Assembly (NCBI RefSeq): GCF_900636765.1
Contig: NZ_LR134313.1
Span: forward strand, 558,001-622,000
Length of the DNA: 64,000 nucleotides
Origin: Neisseria canis
GTDB taxonomy: Bacteria > Pseudomonadota > Gammaproteobacteria > Burkholderiales > Neisseriaceae
Direction: 5' to 3'
Positions 57,601-64,000 of this stretch are shown piece after piece. The notes under the pieces were generated by a model. That model was not told the DNA's origin and did not search any database. It worked only from the letters and a program-made list of their open reading frames with translations. Made by a program: the position numbers and the translations under genes. Position 1 is the first letter of the stretch. Every line of letters starts with the position of its first letter.

Positions 57601-58532
57601 AGCCGATTATCCGGTTCGACCATGTTGCCAAGCGTTACGATGGCAAAACCGTTATCAGCGGTTTGAATTTAACCATCAACGAAGGTGAGTTTTTCGTGAT
57701 TGTCGGCCCTTCCGGCAGCGGCAAAACCACCACCATGAAAATGATTAACGCGCTGGTGGAGCCGACCGACGGCAATGTGTATTTCAACAACCGGCGCATC
57801 AAAGACTACGACATCCGCCGCCTGCGCCACCGCATCGGCTATGTGTTGCAGCAGATTGCCCTGTTTCCCACCATGACCGTGAAACAGAATATCGAGCTGA
57901 TACCCGACATCCTCGGCTGGAAAAAAAGCGAACGCAACCGCCGCTCCACCGAGCTGCTCGAAATGGTGGGTTTGTCGCCTCAGAAATACGCCCACCGCTA
58001 CCCGCACGAACTGTCCGGCGGCGAACAGCAGCGCATCGGCATTTTGCGTGCAATTGCCGCCAAGCCCGACGTGCTGCTGATGGACGAACCCTTTAGCGCG
58101 CTCGACCCGATTTCACGCAACGCCTTGCAGGAAATGGTGGCCGAAATCCACCAAAAGCTCGGCACCACCGTCGTTTTTGTAACCCACGACATGAACGAAG
58201 CCATGCGCCTGGCCGACCGCATCGCCGTGATGCAAAACGGCAAGCTTCAACAAGCGGGCACACCGGAAGAGATTCAAACCCGGCCGGCCAACGAATTCAT
58301 CCGCTCCTTTTTCCAAAGCACCCGCACCGACTACGGCAAAATCAGCGAACTCGCCGCACTCGGCCTGCTGCCTATGAGCGAAGCGCCGCTGCCCGAAGTA
58401 TCGCCCGAAGACGGCATCGAAACCCTGTTCCCCCTGCTCAGCCGCCACGAGCGCGTGCGGGTGGGCAAAAGCGGCGAAATCGACAGCAGGCTGGTGTTCG
58501 GCTATTTGCACAGCCGGGGCGGTAGTAGTTGA
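57597..58532 (+). CDS. ABC transporter ATP-binding protein (osmoprotectant/ergothioneine type)
   Basis: A 311-aa ATPase partner of the permease-binding fusion. Walker A 'GPSGSGKTTTMKM', Q-loop 'YVLQQIALFPTMTV', signature 'LSGGEQQRIG', Walker B 'VLLMDEPFSALDP' and H-loop 'FVTHDMNEAM' are intact. It ends with a regulatory tail of about 60 residues instead of the CBS pair seen in some OpuCA proteins. Confidence 0.92.
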   Translation: MKPIIRFDHVAKRYDGKTVISGLNLTINEGEFFVIVGPSGSGKTTTMKMINALVEPTDGNVYFNNRRIKDYDIRRLRHRIGYVLQQIALFPTMTVKQNIELIPDILGWKKSERNRRSTELLEMVGLSPQKYAHRYPHELSGGEQQRIGILRAIAAKPDVLLMDEPFSALDPISRNALQEMVAEIHQKLGTTVVFVTHDMNEAMRLADRIAVMQNGKLQQAGTPEEIQTRPANEFIRSFFQSTRTDYGKISELAALGLLPMSEAPLPEVSPEDGIETLFPLLSRHERVRVGKSGEIDSRLVFGYLHSRGGSS

Positions 58533-58542
58533 AAGAAACACC

Positions 58543-58575
58543 AATGCCTGTCTGAAAAACTTTTCAGACAGGCAT
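58543..58575. terminator. Inverted TG-DUS pair behind the ABC operon
   Basis: AATGCCTGTCTGAAAA and TTTTCAGACAGGCATT separated by about 3 bases. Confidence 0.7.
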
Positions 58576-58605
58576 TCTTTCACTCCGACACCTTTGCAAT
58601 CGGGT

Positions 58606-58935
58606 TTACGATAAAGGATCAAACGGCCTGCCGCTGATGCTTTCCACCGCCGGCGAAATCTGACTCAGGTTTTCAGCCAATGCGGTTTTGCCCGTAGCGC
58701 CGCAAAGCTGGTATTGCACGCCCTGCCAGTCGCTCACTTTGATATGGTGCGGCTCAAGCAGGCGGTTGATGATGGCGATGCGATGCGCCCGCAACCGGCG
58801 CCGGTGCGCGCTGTCGCTGCCTTGGCCGCTGTTTTCAAGGCGGGTGACCCAGTGGGCTTCTTCGCCGAATATGCCGCATGTCCGCACATAATGCCAAACC
58901 TTTCCTATTTGTTTCCGTTCAGCTTGGGTTTGCAA
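58606..58935 (-). CDS. Hypothetical protein downstream of azoR
   Basis: A 109-aa, mostly basic protein ('RLENSGQGSDSAHRRRLRAH', 'RIAIINRLLEPHHIKVSDWQ'). No signal, membrane segment or known motif recognised. It follows azoR on the same strand after 38 bases and may be co-transcribed. Reading-frame support is moderate. Confidence 0.45.
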   Translation of the reverse strand: MQTQAERKQIGKVWHYVRTCGIFGEEAHWVTRLENSGQGSDSAHRRRLRAHRIAIINRLLEPHHIKVSDWQGVQYQLCGATGKTALAENLSQISPAVESISGRPFDPLS

Positions 58936-58973
58936 ACTGACCGTATCCCAAGCTTTCCGAAACCGGTGTTGCT

Positions 58974-59600
58974 TTATTCCGCCATAAACGCTTCAAACTT
59001 CGCATCAATATCGGCACATGCCTGCTTCACGGCAGCTTCCAAGCCGATGCGTTCCATTGTGCCTTCGGCGCGCACTGCCTCTACGCTTGAAAAGCCTAAA
59101 AATCCGCCCAGCAAAGCTTTCAGATAGGGAATGGTAAATTCCATCTGCGCATTACTGCCGCTGCTGAACACGCCGCCACTGGCTTGCAGTATCAAGGCTT
59201 TGTGTCCGCTCATCAGGCCTTGGAGAATTCCGTTTTCATATTTGAACGTTTGTTCCGGGATAACGATGTTGTCTATCCAGTTTTTCAGGCGCGCGGGGAT
59301 GCCGAAGTTATACAGCGGCAGGGCAATAACCAGCCGCGGCGCGGATTTGAACTGCGCCGTTACTGCGTTTATGCGCGCCAGCAATTGGGTTTGCGCCGCA
59401 TCAAGCGGCTCTTGGTTCAACAAGGTTTGGGCAAACGTATCCAACACGGCTTTATCCACCGGATGAATATCGGCTTCGGCCAAATTAACCACTTCCACAT
59501 CTTGGGCAGACAGCTTGGCAAGCAGATGGCGCACCATTTGGTTGGTGGCGGAGAGGGTTGAGTGCGGGTCGGGATGGGCGTTGATAATCAGGGTTTTCAT
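58974..59600 (-). CDS. azoR: FMN-dependent NADH-azoreductase / quinone oxidoreductase
   Basis: A 208-aa flavodoxin-fold enzyme. 'TLIINAHPDPHSTLSATNQM', 'VIALPLYNFGIPARLKNWID' and 'ALILQASGGVFSSGS' match AzoR-type NADH:quinone reductases, which reduce quinones and azo compounds in the cytoplasm. Regular length and start. Confidence 0.88.
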   Translation of the reverse strand: MKTLIINAHPDPHSTLSATNQMVRHLLAKLSAQDVEVVNLAEADIHPVDKAVLDTFAQTLLNQEPLDAAQTQLLARINAVTAQFKSAPRLVIALPLYNFGIPARLKNWIDNIVIPEQTFKYENGILQGLMSGHKALILQASGGVFSSGSNAQMEFTIPYLKALLGGFLGFSSVEAVRAEGTMERIGLEAAVKQACADIDAKFEAFMAE

Positions 59601-59808
59601 ATATACCTCTTTCGATTATTGGTAAACGGCGGGCTTTCCGGCCTTGTTCAGACAAGCATTGTAAAAGCCGCGTTTGTCGGTAATTGTCAGTAATTCTAAT
59701 GCTTACATTGCAGCCGGTACGCTCTTCACTACACTTCAAAAGCTGCCTGAAAAGCCTATGGCACAGGCAAGCTGCAGGCATAAGCTTTCAGACAGGCATT
59801 GGCTTCAT

Positions 59809-60693
59809 TCACTTCCACTCGCGCGGATTGCGGGCGATGAAATCATCGGCAATCTGGTCAAACCTGCACCATTCTACGCCTTCGTGGCTGTTGATATGCT
59901 CAATCAGGCGCTCGTGCATCAGCAGCACTTGCGGGCGACCGGACACGTCGGGGTGGATGGTCATGGTAAACACGGCGTAGTCGTTTTCGCGGTACACCCA
60001 GTCGAACTGGTCGCGCCATAACTGCTCAACGTCGCGCTGGTTTATGAAGCCGTGGCTGTTGGGCGATTTTTTGATAAACATCATCGGTGGCAAGTCGTCG
60101 AGATACCAGTTGGCGGGGATTTCCACCAGCGGGGTTTCTTTGCCACGCATGAGCGGTTTCATCCAGTGGCTGGGATGTTTGGAATAGTCGATTTTGATCC
60201 AGCTGTCGCCCACGCGCACATAGTCAGGGTGAAAATCGTTGTGCATCAGCGAGTGGTCGTATTTGATGCCGTGCTCCAGCAAAAGCTCGTTGGTAACGGG
60301 GCTGAACTCCCACCACGGGGCAACGTAGCCGGAGGGGCGTTTGCCGGCCAGCCCGGTAATCAGCTCCAAAGAGCGGTCGAGCACGGCGGTTTCCTGCTCG
60401 CGGGTCATGGCAATCGGGTTTTCGTGGCTGTAACCGTGCATGCCGATTTCGTGGCCGCGCCGCGCCACTTCTTTCATTTGTTCGGGGAAGGTTTCAACCG
60501 AATGGCCGGGGATAAACCATGTGGTTTTCAGCTTGTATTTGTCGAACAGGTCGAGCAGGCGGATGGAGCCGACTTCGCCTGCAAACAGGCCGCGCGAAAT
60601 ATCGTCGGGGCTGTCTTCGCCGCCGTAAGAGCCGAGCCAGCCGGCCACTGCGTCCACATCAATTCCGTAGGCTACCAAGATTTTCTTTGCCAT
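59809..60693 (-). CDS. Polysaccharide deacetylase family protein (PuuE/HpPgdA-like)
   Basis: A 294-aa protein from the ATG at 60691-60693, which has a GGAG ribosome-binding site. '[20 protein letters not shown]', '[21 protein letters not shown]' and '[20 protein letters not shown]' are the NodB-like metal and catalytic motifs; the Asp in 'YGIDVDA' and His pair in 'HGYSHENP' are present. Cytosolic members include allantoinase-like PuuE and the H. pylori PgdA; the substrate here is open. A broken amidase gene lies upstream on the same strand, so the pair may once have served one amide-degrading pathway. Confidence 0.82.
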   Translation of the reverse strand: MAKKILVAYGIDVDAVAGWLGSYGGEDSPDDISRGLFAGEVGSIRLLDLFDKYKLKTTWFIPGHSVETFPEQMKEVARRGHEIGMHGYSHENPIAMTREQETAVLDRSLELITGLAGKRPSGYVAPWWEFSPVTNELLLEHGIKYDHSLMHNDFHPDYVRVGDSWIKIDYSKHPSHWMKPLMRGKETPLVEIPANWYLDDLPPMMFIKKSPNSHGFINQRDVEQLWRDQFDWVYRENDYAVFTMTIHPDVSGRPQVLLMHERLIEHINSHEGVEWCRFDQIADDFIARNPREWK

Positions 60694-60864
60694 CGTGTTT
60701 CTCCTTGCGTTCACTGTGGTTCAGGCTTATGCCTGTCTGAAAAAGCAGGTTGATGTGTGCAGTTTTTTGATTTTTATAAGCTTTAGACAGTTTTTACGGA
60801 CAGGCGTTCGCTTTGGCGGGTGCAATAGGAAACCCTGCCTGCCCGTACTGCTTTCAGACAGGCA

Positions 60865-62228
60865 TTATTCAAACCTTTTGCGGTTTAAAGCCGCATCCCC
60901 GGTCAGCAGGCCGGCAAAGGTTTTGCCCGCGTACAACACATATTCGTCGCGCCCGCTTGCAGCCGAAACCAAAAGCGCGGCGGGCAGGCCGTTGCGGTTA
61001 AGGCCGGTGGGAACGGTAAAACCGGGCATGTCCAGAAAGCTGCCTGCCATGGTGTTGCGCAGGATTTTGCGGTTGGCTTCGGCAAAAAATTCCCGGTCAT
61101 TTTCCAAGCGGGCGAGCGGCGGCGCGTCGATGGCGGTGGTGGGCAGCAAAAGCAGCGCACCCTGCAATTCTTCCGCCAACTGCTTTTGCAGGCGGGCGCG
61201 CCAAGTGAGCAAGTCAAACAGATGGTGCAGCGGGTAAATCCGGTTGCTCTGCAAACGCTGCGCCACCCGCTCATCCATGATGCCTGTCTGAAGGGGCGCG
61301 TTTTGATGCAGCTGCCATGCCTCGATGCCGACCAGCGTGCCGTATTCGTCGAACAGGGTTTCCAGCCGTTGCAGCGCACGCAGCGGTTTGCGGATAATCC
61401 CGACACCTGCCTGCGCCAGCCGGGCGATGCTTTGCTCGAAAGCCGCCAGAATCTGCGGCTCGGCATCCTCAGTAAACAAACCTTCGGGCACCACGGCTTT
61501 GAAATGCCTGTCTGAACAGCTTGCCGAATCAATATGAAACGCCTGCATCACCGTGCAGATGTCGGCGGCGGTGTGCGCCAGCGGGCCGATGCTGTCGAGC
61601 GTGGGCGAAAGCGTCCACACCGATGCGCGGCAGGCGGGCGGATGTGGGTTTGAACCCGGCCAGGCCGTTGAGCGCGGCAGGGATGCGCACGGAGCCGGAG
61701 GTGTCGGTGCCCACGGCATAAGGCACGATGCCTGCCGCTACCGAAACCGCCGCCCCGCAGGACGAGCCGCCCGGCGCCAGCGGTTCGGCAGCGGACCACA
61801 TTCGCAGGCGTGCCGAAATACGGGTTCTGCCCCAAGCCGGAAAGGGCGAACTCGGTAAAGTTGGTGCGCCCGATGGAAACCGCGCCCACACTTTCCAGCA
61901 GCGACACAACGGCGGCATCCTGCGCGGCGGGCGGGTTATCCGCCGTGGTTAAGCTGCCGGCACGGGTGGTTTCGCCTGCTTGGTCGAACAAGTCTTTCCA
62001 CGATACGGCAATGCCGTCGAGCGCACCCAGCCGCTTTCCCGCCCGCAGCCGCGCGGCTGCCGCCTCGGCCGCCGGCCGGGCACGGGTTTCAGTGAGGCGG
62101 ATAAACACGGCGCGGTTGCCTGCTTCCCCGACGCTGCTCAGACCGGATTCAAGCAGGGAAACGGGATCGGCTGCGCCGGATTCGAATGCGGCGTGCCAAT
62201 CGGCAAGGGTAAGCAGGGGCGGATTCAT
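60865..62228 (-). pseudogene. Amidase (amidase signature family), two frameshifts
   Basis: The gene starts MNPPLLTLADWHAAFESGA and runs well through 'LDGIAVSWKDLFDQAGETT' (catalytic Lys). Near 61794 it shifts frame and continues '[20 protein letters not shown]' (amidase signature with cis-Ser and Ser nucleophile region) and '[20 protein letters not shown]'. Near 61619 it shifts again to '[20 protein letters not shown]' and reads to the stop at 60865. Both shifts fall where family members read Val-Trp (GTG TGG): the DNA has GTGG. All three parts together cover a full 450-aa amidase. Two point changes would restore it. Confidence 0.85.
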
Positions 62229-62309
62229 GGTTGTTCCTCGCATTGCTTGGTTACTGTATATAGTTAAGAGTATGGCTTGTGGCGGAAAAGTTCATCATCA
62301 GCCATAGCC

Positions 62310-62344
62310 ATACCTGTCTGAAAAAACATTTCAGACAGGTATGG
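62310..62344. repeat. Inverted pair of a variant uptake sequence (TACCTGTCTGAA)
   Basis: CCATACCTGTCTGAAA and TTTCAGACAGGTATGG are a perfect pair in which both arms carry the same change from TGCC to TACC. The complementary change keeps the stem intact. Confidence 0.7.
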
Positions 62345-62345
62345 C

Positions 62346-62452
62346 TATAATCAATCAACTTAACTTTTACTACGGCGTTGCTGCGCCTTGCCGTACTATC
62401 TGTACTGTCTTCGGCTTGCTGCCTTGTATTAAAAATGTGTTGATTGACTATA
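62346..62452. repeat. MITE-like repeat, TATAGTCAATCAA family (copy 3, short form)
   Basis: A 107-bp copy in reverse orientation relative to copies 1 and 2. It has TATAATCAATCAACTTAAC and GTGTTGATTGACTATA ends and lacks about 45-50 bases of the centre, joining TGCGCCTTG directly to CCGTACTATC. It lies just upstream of the nitronate monooxygenase gene. Confidence 0.85.
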
Positions 62453-62483
62453 TAATCCCCATACGCAAACAAAGGAGAACATC

Positions 62484-63539
62484 ATGCAGAACAATCCATA
62501 CTTAAACGCTTTGGGTGCCGAGTTACCGATTATTCAGGCGCCGATGGCGGGCGTACAGGGCAGCGCGCTGGCGGTAGCGGTGTGCCGGGCGGGCGGTGTC
62601 GGGTCGCTGCCCGCAGCCATGCTCACGCCTGAAAAGCTGCGCGAAGAATTGGCGGCCATCCGCGATGCGGTAGGCGGCAAACCTTATAACGTCAACTTTT
62701 TCGCCCACCGCAACCCCGAAGTTTCCGAAACGCAAAAAGCCGCATGGTTTGATGTGCTCAAGCCTTATTTTGAAGAGTTCGGTTTAACCCGGGCCGATAT
62801 TCCGGCAGGCGGCGGGCGCAATCCGTTTGACGAAACCGCGCTGGAAATAGTGCAGGCATTCAAGCCGCCGATGGTGAGCTTCCATTTCGGCCTGCCTGAA
62901 AAGCCGCTGTTGGATGCGGTGAAAGCCACGGGTGCACAGATTTGGTCGAGCGCCACCACAGTGGAAGAAGCACGCTGGCTGGAAGCCAACGGCGCCGATG
63001 CCGTGATTGCGCAAGGCTGGGAAGCGGGCGGCCACCGCGGCATGTTTTTAAGCCGCGACTTGGGCGCGCAATCGGGCACCTTCGCCCTACTGTCCAATAT
63101 CGTGGCAGCGGTCAAGTTGCCGGTGATTGCCGCAGGCGGCATCAGCAACGCGCAAACCGTGCGCGCCGCGTTTGATTTGGGCGCAACCGCCGTGCAGCCC
63201 GGCACCGCGTTTCTGCTGGCCGACGAAGCCGACACCTCCGCCGCCTACCGCGCTGCGCTGCAAAGCCCGCGGGCAGAGGATACGGTGATTACCAACCTGT
63301 TCAGCGGCGGCTTCGCCCGCGGCATAGCCAACCGGTTTATCCGCGAAGCCGGGCCGATCAATGCCTCAGCCTTGCCGTTTCCCTTTTCCGGCGCGGCGGC
63401 CGGTGTGTTGAAAGCCGCAGCGGAGCGCGCCGGTTCGGATGAGTTTTCTTCATTCTGGGCAGGGCAGAACGCACGGTTTGCCCAAGCAGGCAGCGCGGAA
63501 GTGATTTTGCGCAGACTGGCCGAAGGGTTGGTTTGGTGA
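62484..63539 (+). CDS. Nitronate monooxygenase family flavoenzyme
   Basis: A 351-aa FMN TIM-barrel of the NPD/2-nitropropane dioxygenase family. 'LPIIQAPMAGVQGSALAVAV', 'HFGLPEKPLLDAVKATGAQ', 'AQGWEAGGHRGMF' and 'VKLPVIAAGGISNAQTVRAA' are the FMN-binding and active-site segments, with the conserved His of 'GGHRG'. It oxidises alkyl nitronates; some relatives are enoyl-ACP reductases (FabK), but the GGHR motif favours the nitronate enzyme. The ribosome-binding site is AAAGGAGAACATC. Confidence 0.88.
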   Translation: MQNNPYLNALGAELPIIQAPMAGVQGSALAVAVCRAGGVGSLPAAMLTPEKLREELAAIRDAVGGKPYNVNFFAHRNPEVSETQKAAWFDVLKPYFEEFGLTRADIPAGGGRNPFDETALEIVQAFKPPMVSFHFGLPEKPLLDAVKATGAQIWSSATTVEEARWLEANGADAVIAQGWEAGGHRGMFLSRDLGAQSGTFALLSNIVAAVKLPVIAAGGISNAQTVRAAFDLGATAVQPGTAFLLADEADTSAAYRAALQSPRAEDTVITNLFSGGFARGIANRFIREAGPINASALPFPFSGAAAGVLKAAAERAGSDEFSSFWAGQNARFAQAGSAEVILRRLAEGLVW

Positions 63540-63584
63540 GCTTATCGGGAAAGGATAGTGGATCAACTTAAAAATAGTACGTTC

Positions 63585-63662
63585 TTCATACTCGGGCTTG
63601 AACCGAGTATCTTGAGTTCCGTTAATTTTAGGAGATACTCGGGTCAAGCCCGAGTATGACGG
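63585..63662. repeat. Palindromic TCATACTCGGG repeat (copy C)
   Basis: TCATACTCGGGCTTGAACC and the facing GGGTCAAGCCCGAGTATGA as in the copies near murD, but the DUS loop is absent. It is preceded by GATAGTGGATCAACTTAAAA, linking this family to the TATAGT-ended MITE-like units. Confidence 0.8.
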
Positions 63663-63717
63663 AAATGCTGATAAAATTAAGTGTTTTAACGATACATGGT
63701 AAACCATAATTTTTTGC

Positions 63718-63780
63718 TAAGTCGTTGCTGCTTCTTAGTTTGAAGAGAGGATTTTGTAAGCTCCTATAGCAGCAAAAAAA
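63718..63780. repeat. Degenerate internal fragment of the TATAGTCAATCAA repeat
   Basis: TAAGTCGTTGCTGCTTCTTAG and TTTTGTAAGCTCCTATAGCAG resemble the inner part of copies 1-2. No ends are recognisable. The remainder of the 400-bp gap before the TetR gene holds the palindromic repeat and a DUS pair. Confidence 0.4.
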
Positions 63781-63840
63781 AACGGCACGCACTATGCTTG
63801 CTGTTACCTTCGGTTTGCCGGCTATATTTGACCGAACTCA

Positions 63841-63882
63841 AATGCCTGTCTGAAAAGCCCCAATGGGCTTCAGACAGGCATT
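63841..63882. terminator. Inverted TG-DUS pair
   Basis: AATGCCTGTCTGAAAAG and CTTCAGACAGGCATTT around an AGCCCCAATGGGCT inner stem. Confidence 0.65.
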
Positions 63883-63908
63883 TGCATTTGGCATTTTCTA
63901 AACTATAC

Positions 63909-63922
63909 TGGACATCCGTCCA
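63909..63922. promoter_or_regulatory. Palindromic operator upstream of the TetR-like gene
   Basis: TGGACATCCGTCCA has matching TGGAC/GTCCA arms 21 bases before the ATG, where a TetR-type repressor would bind its own promoter. Confidence 0.55.
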
Positions 63923-63943
63923 ATATATAAATCAAACACTTCT

Positions 63944-64000
63944 ATGAACCTTCCCGCCCGCGCCCAATTTATCGAAGCCGGTGTGCGCCTTTATCCGCAG
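63944..64000 (+). CDS. TetR-family transcriptional regulator, N-terminus (partial)
   Basis: Nineteen codons are visible before the window ends: MNLPARAQFIEAGVRLYPQ, resembling the first helix of a TetR N-terminal domain. A palindrome just upstream supports a self-regulated repressor. Too short for a firm call. Confidence 0.5.
   Translation, partial: MNLPARAQFIEAGVRLYPQ

Overview
The window is a chromosomal segment of a Neisseria species or close relative. The DNA is full of the 12-mer TGCCTGTCTGAA and its complement, often as inverted pairs behind genes. From memory this is the DNA-uptake-sequence (DUS) dialect called TG-wadDUS, described for N. wadsworthii; the species is not proven here. 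Gene order agrees with Neisseria: a dcw cell-division cluster, comE directly behind an rRNA operon, and proC-yggS-pilT-pilU.

Region by region. 1-11.9 kb (minus strand): the dcw cluster, read from its promoter: mraZ, rsmH, ftsL, ftsI, murE, three extra genes (membrane protein, M23 lipoprotein, PIN/NYN-like protein), murF, a 56-aa membrane protein, mraY, a truncated hemoglobin, a GIY-YIG protein and the start of murD. The promoter carries four in-register 10-bp GTG boxes expected for MraZ. Most of this stretch uses the AG/AT DUS dialect, unlike the rest of the window. 12-24 kb: midA, two tRNAs, a DUF294/CBS regulator with a DEDD exonuclease, a Na+/H+ antiporter with slyX, a PPM-type methyltransferase, pirin/HxlR and truC. 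24-25.9 kb: a frameshifted membrane-protein gene and an IS5-type element. 26-33.8 kb: prfB, nfeD/SPFH, rsgA, cyaY/lptM/lysA and a DUF4126 gene whose start is disrupted. 33.9-35.5 kb: an IS1016-like element nested in a broken IS630-like element. 35.6-41.5 kb: comE and a complete rrn operon (16S-Ile-Ala-23S-5S), with dksA immediately upstream. 42.5-49.5 kb: yggT, proC, yggS, pilT/pilU, ispA/xseB and an SDR. 49.7-53.9 kb: an AT-rich accessory island. 54-64 kb: phnA-like, gltX, a fused osmoprotectant/ergothioneine-type ABC transporter, azoR, a polysaccharide deacetylase, an amidase pseudogene, a nitronate monooxygenase and the start of a TetR gene.

The strongest candidate for something undescribed is in the accessory island. 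A 689-aa protein (50414-52483) has a recognisable colicin-type channel-forming domain placed internally, followed by about 220 extra residues. Downstream on the same strand is a 169-aa four-helix membrane protein (49685-50194) with the size and topology of a colicin immunity protein. I read the pair as a putative Neisseria pore-forming bacteriocin with its immunity. Beside it lie decayed cobW-like and yidD-like genes.

Two families of short palindromic, MITE-like repeats (TATAGTCAATCAA termini; TCATACTCGGG cores) are scattered through the intergenic spaces.
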